NCBI GenBank assembly: GCA_002415895.1
Contig: DIAV01000156.1
Location: forward strand, 7,975-15,666
Length of the DNA stretch: 7,692 nucleotides
DNA from: Anaerolineales bacterium UBA5069
GTDB taxonomy: Bacteria; Chloroflexota; Anaerolineae; Caldilineales; Caldilineaceae
Reading direction: 5' to 3'
The position numbers and the translations under genes are program-made. Shown here piece after piece: positions 1 through 5,265 of the stretch (within the stretch, counting starts at the first letter, position 1; each line of letters begins with the position of its first letter). The notes under the pieces were generated by a model that saw only the letters and a program-made list of their open reading frames with translations, did no database searches and was not told the DNA's origin.

Positions 1-927
1 GCCACGCAGCGCCCCTCGGTGGACGTGATCACGGGTTTGATCAAGGCCAACTTCCCAGCGCGCATTGCCTTTGCCGTCACCAGCCAGATTGACAGCCGCG
101 TGATTCTCGATGCACAAGGGGCCGAGCAGTTGCTTGGACGTGGCGACATGCTCTTCATGTCGCCTGAAGGGGGCAAGCTCGAGCGCCTGCAGGGCACTTA
201 CCTAAGCGACGACGAGATCAACAAGGTGGTTAGCTACTGGAAGAGCATGCGCACGCTGAATACGCCGGTAACTCCCACAGCGTGGGAACAGGGCAGTTTG
301 TTACCGGCTGCTGATGCGCCTGAAGAAAAGGGCGCGCATGCATCGGCAAAGCCTGCGCCTGCGGGCCTCTTTGATGACGATGGCGCCGCGCCCTTTACCA
401 CGTGGACGAACCCGCAGCCGGGCGCAGGCGCGCGCAATGTGCCGCCTGCAACAAATCTCGAAGCGCCGCTCTTCGAGCAAATAGACGCCATGAAGGCCGT
501 TGACAATCGCGACGTGCTCTTTGATGACGCCGTGCGCGTTGTGCGTGAGGCCGACAAAGGCAGCGTGAGCCTGCTGCAAAAGAAATTGCGCGTGGGCTAT
601 GGCCGCGCGTCGCGCCTTGTGGAGCAAATGGTGGCAGCGGGTATTCTGGGTGCAGAGACGGGTGCGAGTGGGGTGCATCCCGTCGTTGGCAGCGGCGCGG
701 CGCGCCCCACGCCTGCGCGACCGCAGTGGGCATCTGGGGACAAGCCGGTGGCTCCATCACTCAGCGCGCCACCAGCGCCACAAATGCCTGTGCCCAAGCC
801 ACGCATCATCGGTGACGCAGACGATTATGATGATCATGCCGACTCCAACGCAGCCGATGCACCTGGCACCAGGACGCCGCCGGACACGCCCGGCGCGCCG
901 CAATCCGCCCCCGGCGTGTGGATGTAG
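1..927 (+). CDS. ftsK: DNA translocase FtsK/SpoIIIE, C-terminal part (5' truncated by window edge)
   Basis: The frame is open from base 1, so the gene begins upstream; 308 C-terminal residues are visible. FtsK is a membrane-anchored hexameric ATPase that pumps chromosomal DNA through the closing septum and helps resolve terminus dimers. The visible part starts in the RecA-like motor, with the hallmark ATQRPSVDVITGLIKANFP, then FAVTSQIDSR and LLGRGDMLF. After a Pro/Ala-rich linker of about 80 residues comes the winged-helix gamma domain (roughly nt 508-663), recognisable from LFDDAVRVV and KLRVGYGRASRLVEQM, which reads polar DNA motifs. A Pro/Ala/Asp-rich tail of about 85 residues follows, where many FtsK proteins stop soon after gamma. 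The stop is TAG at 925-927. Identity is very secure; only the length and the N-terminal membrane part are unknown. Confidence 0.96.
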   Translation, partial: ATQRPSVDVITGLIKANFPARIAFAVTSQIDSRVILDAQGAEQLLGRGDMLFMSPEGGKLERLQGTYLSDDEINKVVSYWKSMRTLNTPVTPTAWEQGSLLPAADAPEEKGAHASAKPAPAGLFDDDGAAPFTTWTNPQPGAGARNVPPATNLEAPLFEQIDAMKAVDNRDVLFDDAVRVVREADKGSVSLLQKKLRVGYGRASRLVEQMVAAGILGAETGASGVHPVVGSGAARPTPARPQWASGDKPVAPSLSAPPAPQMPVPKPRIIGDADDYDDHADSNAADAPGTRTPPDTPGAPQSAPGVWM

Positions 928-937
928 AGCGAATTCT

Positions 938-2245
938 ATGGAAGTCCTACCCGTTGATCCCCAGTCCGGCCCTGTGATAGAGGCGCCGGATGGGTTAGTT
1001 CAATTACCCGAAGCTTCCCCGTCCCCACAGGCCGGGGATATTTCATTTGTGCGGCTCATCGGCACCAGTACGGGTGTCAAGTTGGTCATGGACACAAGTG
1101 TTCAGATCTTCAACCCTTTCCTGGCGATTATGGCCGCTGGGTTGGGGACGAGTGTCGTCGTCATGGGAAGCCTGGTGAGCCTGCGCAGCATTATGGGGCT
1201 CTGTGCGCCGCTCTTTGGCGCGCGCGCCGATCGCGTGGGCTATCGGCGCACCATCCGCCTGACGCTGCTGCTGGCCGCCGCAGGCATGTTCATGGTGGGC
1301 CTCAGCCCCAACATTTGGGTTGCGGCAATTGGCATGGGTGTCATGGGGTTGGGCACCGGCAGTTTTGTGCCCATGCTGCACTCCTATTTGGGAAGCAAAC
1401 TGCCCTATGCACGCCGTGCGCGCGGCATGGGCATTGTGGAGTATTCCTGGGCGCTTACGGGGATTGTGGGCCTTTCACTCATGGGCTGGCTGATTGCGGC
1501 CACCACCTGGCGCGTGCCTCTGTTGCTGCTGGGCGTGCTGCTGGTGATTGCCGCCTGGATCTTTGCACGCATGCCTGCTGCGCCGCATCCCGCCCGTCCT
1601 GCCGCTGATCCTGCGGCGTTGCGCGTGGGCTGGCTTGGGCAGACACGTGCGTACCTGCATGTGGGGCCGGCGGCGCGCTCCACCTACGGCGCGATTGTAG
1701 GCGGGGCCTTCAACTACTTTGCCGCTATGTCCATGATGATCATCTATGGTGCATGGTTTGGGGACGCCTTCGGGCTGGGCGCGGCTGCGCTGGGCACGGT
1801 GGCGCTTGTCTTTGGGCTCTTCGATCTGGTGGCATCGGTGGCTGTGAGCCTTTTTACCGACAGGCTGGGCAAACGCAACAGCGTTATGCTGGGCCTTGCC
1901 ATTGCCTTGGTGGGATATTTGATCCTGCCCTGGCTGACCTTTGCGCTTGTGCCAGCCGTGCTGGGCGTGGCCTTCGCACGTACGGGTTTTGAATTTGCCG
2001 TTGTGAGCAACTTCCCGCTCATGAGTGAACAGGCGCCGGCGCACCGCGGCAAGGTCATGGCGATGGGCGCCGCGATGGGGCTGCTCTTTGCCACAGCGTC
2101 AGGCTTCACGTCGCCGTGGATCTACACGCACGTGGGCATTCAGGGCGTGATCTGGCTTGCCGCCGCGGCAACAGCCTGCTCGCTGCTGATCTTGTTTTTC
2201 TTCGTACGCGAGCGCGCCGGTATGCCTGAGGAATTATCCGCGTAG
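938..2245 (+). CDS. Major facilitator superfamily (MFS) permease
   Basis: A 435-residue protein, a normal MFS length, with about twelve hydrophobic segments in two halves separated by a polar loop near residues 211-248 (Pro/Ala/Arg-rich). The MFS signature motif A is visible between TM2 and TM3 (GARADRVGYRR, residues 94-104). A degenerate copy, TDRLGKR, sits at the equivalent place in the second half (about 308-313). The first 35 or so residues are polar and probably cytoplasmic. The frame stays open far upstream inside ftsK, but the ATG at 938 is preferred because it lies just after the ftsK stop and the sequence before it is non-membrane shadow. The Shine-Dalgarno match is weak (AGAG at 926-929). 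It probably shares a transcript with ftsK. Termination is a double TAGTAG. The substrate cannot be read from sequence; a drug or metabolite exporter is possible. Confidence 0.88.
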   Translation: MEVLPVDPQSGPVIEAPDGLVQLPEASPSPQAGDISFVRLIGTSTGVKLVMDTSVQIFNPFLAIMAAGLGTSVVVMGSLVSLRSIMGLCAPLFGARADRVGYRRTIRLTLLLAAAGMFMVGLSPNIWVAAIGMGVMGLGTGSFVPMLHSYLGSKLPYARRARGMGIVEYSWALTGIVGLSLMGWLIAATTWRVPLLLLGVLLVIAAWIFARMPAAPHPARPAADPAALRVGWLGQTRAYLHVGPAARSTYGAIVGGAFNYFAAMSMMIIYGAWFGDAFGLGAAALGTVALVFGLFDLVASVAVSLFTDRLGKRNSVMLGLAIALVGYLILPWLTFALVPAVLGVAFARTGFEFAVVSNFPLMSEQAPAHRGKVMAMGAAMGLLFATASGFTSPWIYTHVGIQGVIWLAAAATACSLLILFFFVRERAGMPEELSA

Positions 2246-2288
2246 TAGTGCGGCTGTTGGCCCTGCTGTGGTGACTCTGCAGGATCAC

Positions 2289-3203
2289 TTATGGGGCCAG
2301 GTGTTCGAGGATAATCGATGACCAGTCCATGAGGCTATGCAGCCGTTGGGCGTAGCGGGCGCGCCCTGCGCCCAGCAGCAGGCCCAGGGCGGGGTTGCGC
2401 GTGTGGCGCGTGTGGCTGCAATCCTCAACATTGCCGTGGTCGCTGCCCACCAGAATGAGTGTCTGCTCGAGATCTACGGCACTGAGCAAGCCTTCAATGA
2501 CGCCGTCGATGACGGCAAAGTCGCTCACTGCGCCTGCCAGGTCGCGGTGGTGGCCCAGCAGGTCCGTCTGCCAATGCTCGAAGTAGGTAAATGCATAGTT
2601 GGACGCGATCGCCGCAAGCTGGCGTCCCGCGTCATGGGGCGAATAGAGCGGCGTATCTTGATAGCCCAATTCACTGCGCCAGCCCGCGCCCGTGAAATCG
2701 GCGGAGAGCGCGCGCTGGGCGGCCATATCGGCGTGCGTGGGCAGGGTTTGCCCCGCCTGTTGCGCGGCGTAGGGATTGACGCTAAGCAGGCGCTTGCCGC
2801 GCGCCACGGCGGCAAAGAAGCCGTCGGGATAGCCGTTGCAGAAGTAGGTCGTGTGGCCTGCAGCGCGCAGCCGCGCAAAAAGATTGCCCTCGTCGACAAT
2901 CGCGCGCACGCGATCGTCCGGGCGCGGGCCATAGTGCTCGCCCAGACGCTGCGGTGCGTTGATGCCGGTGAGGATGGCGGCCTGGCCGGTGGCGCTCTGT
3001 GGGCGGCCGGCAACGCCCAGGCAGGCGTCTACCGGTACAAGCTCGGCGAGGCTGGTGGAGAGGCGTCCAGTCGCGGCCACAGGCGCGTAATCGTCCAGCA
3101 GGCGCGCGAGTGTGGGATAGACACGCGCCGCGAGGGGGTTGACGCCCGCATCGTCAGCGCCAAGGCCCACACCGTCCAGGAAGAGGAAGATGACACGACG
3201 CAC
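2289..3203 (-). CDS. Alkaline phosphatase superfamily metalloenzyme (PF01676-like, iPGM/phosphopentomutase fold)
   Basis: A 304-residue protein of the family containing cofactor-independent phosphoglycerate mutase, phosphopentomutase and alkaline phosphatase, which use two divalent metals and a Ser/Thr nucleophile. Visible ligand motifs: D10 in FLFLDGVG, the nucleophile region PQSATGQ (T72 or S70), DLLGHH with Asp and His, GSDHGNVED, and a final His in HTRNP. At about 300 residues it lacks room for the phosphoglycerate-binding domain inserted in true iPGM (about 500 residues), so glycolytic mutase activity is unlikely; phosphatase or phosphomutase chemistry is inferred and the substrate is unknown. 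The start is GTG (3201-3203), 2 nt after the DUF1638 stop, with AGGA about 12 nt upstream. It is probably translated from the same message as the one-carbon genes before it, suggesting a linked metabolic job. It ends with TAA, facing the MFS gene. Confidence 0.85.
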   Translation of the reverse strand: MRRVIFLFLDGVGLGADDAGVNPLAARVYPTLARLLDDYAPVAATGRLSTSLAELVPVDACLGVAGRPQSATGQAAILTGINAPQRLGEHYGPRPDDRVRAIVDEGNLFARLRAAGHTTYFCNGYPDGFFAAVARGKRLLSVNPYAAQQAGQTLPTHADMAAQRALSADFTGAGWRSELGYQDTPLYSPHDAGRQLAAIASNYAFTYFEHWQTDLLGHHRDLAGAVSDFAVIDGVIEGLLSAVDLEQTLILVGSDHGNVEDCSHTRHTRNPALGLLLGAGRARYAQRLHSLMDWSSIILEHLAP

Positions 3204-3205
3204 GG

Positions 3206-3853
3206 CTAGTCGCCGTCCTGCGGGGCGTGTGGCAGTGCGAAGCCATTGCGCTGGGCAAAGGTGGTGACGGCCGCGACAAGGCGGGCCTCAAGGACATCCA
3301 GGCCAGTGTCGACGTGGGCATACTCGAGGTCGAGTTTTTGGGCTGCGGCCTGGGCGCGCGCGGTTTCGTCTGCGTCGTCGCTCTGCTGAAGGTAGAGAAC
3401 GTGCGTGTAGTTGGCGAAATAGGCATCGCGCAACTCGGGGTGGCGGTCAAGCCCCAGCCCCTTCCAAACGAGGCCGTCGAAGTGGCGCGCCAGGAAGTCG
3501 GTGAGGTAGAAGGTGCCGAGGTGCGCGCTGTTGTGGCGTTCAAAGGCGTCGCCGCCATAGAATTCGTAACAGTGCGGGCCGGGGATGCGAATGACGTGGT
3601 TGTAGCGCGCCAGCAGCGCGTCGAGTGCGCCCCCTGTGCCGCAGTCGGCATAGCCAACCAGAATGAGGTCGAAGCGCGCGGCCCACGTATCGAGCAGGGT
3701 GGCCACGGCGGGCGCGATGCGCTGCGGCAGGTTATGCAATTGCGCGGGTACAGCCGTCAGTTCAAAATCCCATGCTTGCCGTTGCGCCACGGCGATCATC
3801 TCGCGCACAATGGCCCCGCAGGCAATGATGCCAATCTTCACGCGCATCTCCAT
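3206..3853 (-). CDS. DUF1638 family protein
   Basis: A 215-residue soluble protein matching DUF1638 by its pattern of conserved blocks: IIACGAIVREM (residues 9-19), LHNLPQRI (39-46), DLILVGYADCGTGG (62-75), RIPGPHCYEFYGG (89-101), GTFYLTDFL (113-121), and ANYTHVLYLQQ (147-157). Three cysteines (12, 71, 95) and His94 lie in these blocks and could form a metal or corrinoid-related site; this is inference. The biochemical role of DUF1638 is not known to me, but the genes often lie beside corrinoid methyltransferases and RamA-like activators in archaea and bacteria, as here. The frame is open upstream to 4303 inside the neighbouring gene, but homology begins at the N-terminus used here. Start could be ATG 3851-3853 (MEMRVK) or ATG 3845-3847 (MRVK); neither has a well-spaced Shine-Dalgarno. 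The stop (TAG) is 2 nt before the metalloenzyme start. Confidence 0.87.
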   Translation of the reverse strand: MEMRVKIGIIACGAIVREMIAVAQRQAWDFELTAVPAQLHNLPQRIAPAVATLLDTWAARFDLILVGYADCGTGGALDALLARYNHVIRIPGPHCYEFYGGDAFERHNSAHLGTFYLTDFLARHFDGLVWKGLGLDRHPELRDAYFANYTHVLYLQQSDDADETARAQAAAQKLDLEYAHVDTGLDVLEARLVAAVTTFAQRNGFALPHAPQDGD

Positions 3854-3897
3854 TGAATACAGAGCTGTACAGTCAGGGTCATGCGATCGCGGTCGCG

Positions 3898-5265
3898 TTA
3901 CGCATCGCTGTGGGTGCGGCGGGCGCTGCGGCGGGCGGCTGCCCGATCGGCGCGGCTCTCTGCGCTTTCGATCGTGGCCGATTCGGCGACGGGTGGCCCG
4001 GCAATTGGCTCGTCTTTGGCGGCGTCCAGCGCATGCGCCATGGCCGCGATGTGCGGCGGCGTGCTGCCGCAACATGCGCCGATGACGTTTACCCCCAGGT
4101 TGCGCAGGCGCAGGGCATAGTCGGCCATGACATCGGGCGTGCCGTCGTATGAAATCACACCGGCGGCATACCTGGGCAGCCCGGCGTTGGCCTGCGCCAT
4201 GAGGAAGACCCCATCGGGGCGATGCTGCGCCATCTGCGTCATCACCGTCTCGATTTCGGCGGGGCCATTGCCGCAGTTGGCCCCGATCACGCGTACACCC
4301 CATGCCGCCAGCGTCTCCACGGCCTGGCGCGGGCTTACGCCCATCATCGTGTGAAAGTTCGTGTCAAAGCTTAACGTGGCGGCAATCGGCAACTGCGGGG
4401 CAACCTGCTGCGCCGCGCGCACTGCGGCTTCCACCTCGTTGAGGTGGCTCATTGTCTCAATCAGAATGAAGTCAACGCCGCCATCCACCAGGCCCGCAAT
4501 TTGCTCGGCAAACATGGCCTGCGCCTCGGCCATGGTCAGGGGGCCTACAGGCTCAATCAACTCGCCACTGGGGCCGATGTCACCCGCGACGAGGACGCCG
4601 AACTCGTCGGCCACTGCGCGCGCCAACTGTGCCCCGGCGCGGTTGAAGTCGTGGACACGCGCCTGCAGGTTGTGCATTTTGAGACGCGCCGATGTGCCGC
4701 CAAAGGTGTTGCTGGTGATGATCTGCGCGCCTGCTTCGGCATAGCCGCGATAGATGGCTTTGACCTTCTCCGGCTGCGTGACGTTCCAGAGCTCGGGTGC
4801 GCCGCCATCGGTGAGGCCGGAAGCTTGCAGCATGGTGCCCATGGCGCCGTCGCCCACAACAACCTCGCCTGCGGCCAGCCTGCGAAAGAGGGGATTGTCG
4901 TCGTTTGTCTCCAGCGATGCGGGCAGAGGCTCGGGCACAAGCGGCTGGGCAATGCCGTTGGCTGCACCCTCACGCGCATACGCTTCGAGCATGACGCGCA
5001 GGCGCGCGCTGTCGTACTCACTTTCCAACTCGGTGGCTACGGCCTGTGCAACGGCGGCGGGTTCGCCGTCACGCGTCTGCCATTCGCCTTTGCGCCACTG
5101 CTCCATGTAGGCGTCGGAGCCTGTCATGCCCAGGCGCATGGCGGCGGCATCCACGGCAATCATAAAACGGGCGGCGAGTTGTGCTTTGGCGCTGTTGCTG
5201 CGCCCGGCGCGTGCTGTGACCATGGTGGGGATGTCACGCCAGTAGGTAATTTGATACTCGCTCAT
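3898..5265 (-). CDS. Homocysteine S-methyltransferase with N-terminal PF13769-type ('virulence factor') domain
   Basis: A 455-residue protein with two domains. Residues 1-95 resemble PF13769 (ITYWRDIPTMVTAR, then GMTGSDAYMEQWRKGEW), a short domain of unknown chemistry. After a Pro-rich linker (106-122), residues 132-412 form a zinc-dependent homocysteine S-methyltransferase barrel: VGDGAMGTML, NTFGGTSARL, GDIGPSGE, ETMSHLNEVEAA, SFDTN, GANCGNGP and GACCGSTPPH. Zinc ligands Cys331, Cys398 and Cys399 are all present. The family transfers a methyl group to homocysteine to make methionine; the donor here is unknown, and no cobalamin-binding or folate domain is attached. The last 35 residues are an Ala/Arg-rich tail (ADRAAARRSARR, 439-450) outside the barrel. 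The start ATG overlaps the activator stop (ATGA, 5262-5265), with GGAG 7 nt upstream at 5273-5276. Translation is probably coupled to the activator. It might instead act as an S-methylmethionine- or corrinoid-dependent enzyme. Confidence 0.9.
   Translation of the reverse strand: MSEYQITYWRDIPTMVTARAGRSNSAKAQLAARFMIAVDAAAMRLGMTGSDAYMEQWRKGEWQTRDGEPAAVAQAVATELESEYDSARLRVMLEAYAREGAANGIAQPLVPEPLPASLETNDDNPLFRRLAAGEVVVGDGAMGTMLQASGLTDGGAPELWNVTQPEKVKAIYRGYAEAGAQIITSNTFGGTSARLKMHNLQARVHDFNRAGAQLARAVADEFGVLVAGDIGPSGELIEPVGPLTMAEAQAMFAEQIAGLVDGGVDFILIETMSHLNEVEAAVRAAQQVAPQLPIAATLSFDTNFHTMMGVSPRQAVETLAAWGVRVIGANCGNGPAEIETVMTQMAQHRPDGVFLMAQANAGLPRYAAGVISYDGTPDVMADYALRLRNLGVNVIGACCGSTPPHIAAMAHALDAAKDEPIAGPPVAESATIESAESRADRAAARRSARRTHSDA

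Noticed and set aside
599..937. N-terminal extension of the MFS frame into ftsK
   Set aside because: The extension is Arg/Pro-rich shadow of the ftsK gamma domain and tail; the ATG at 938 gives a normal MFS protein.
2271..2288. Possible hairpin (GTGA...TCAC, 4-nt loop, one mismatch and one wobble) in the gap between the convergent genes
   Set aside because: The stem is weak and there is no T-tract on either strand, so an intrinsic terminator cannot be supported; it may still be a weak bidirectional stop.
2337..3209. 290-codon open frame on the plus strand, antisense to the metalloenzyme
   Set aside because: The minus-strand frame has full family motifs; the plus-strand product is compositional noise rich in Ala, Gly and Arg.
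3865..3896. Palindromes CTGTACAG (3865-3872) and GCGATCGC (3883-3890) in the 44-nt gap before DUF1638
   Set aside because: Each is a single 8-bp palindrome of ordinary kind with no partner copy, promoter box or terminator shape nearby.
3854..4303. Upstream extension of the DUF1638 frame
   Set aside because: It lies wholly within the methyltransferase 3' region and gap, is Arg/Ser-rich noise, and DUF1638 similarity begins at MRVKIG.
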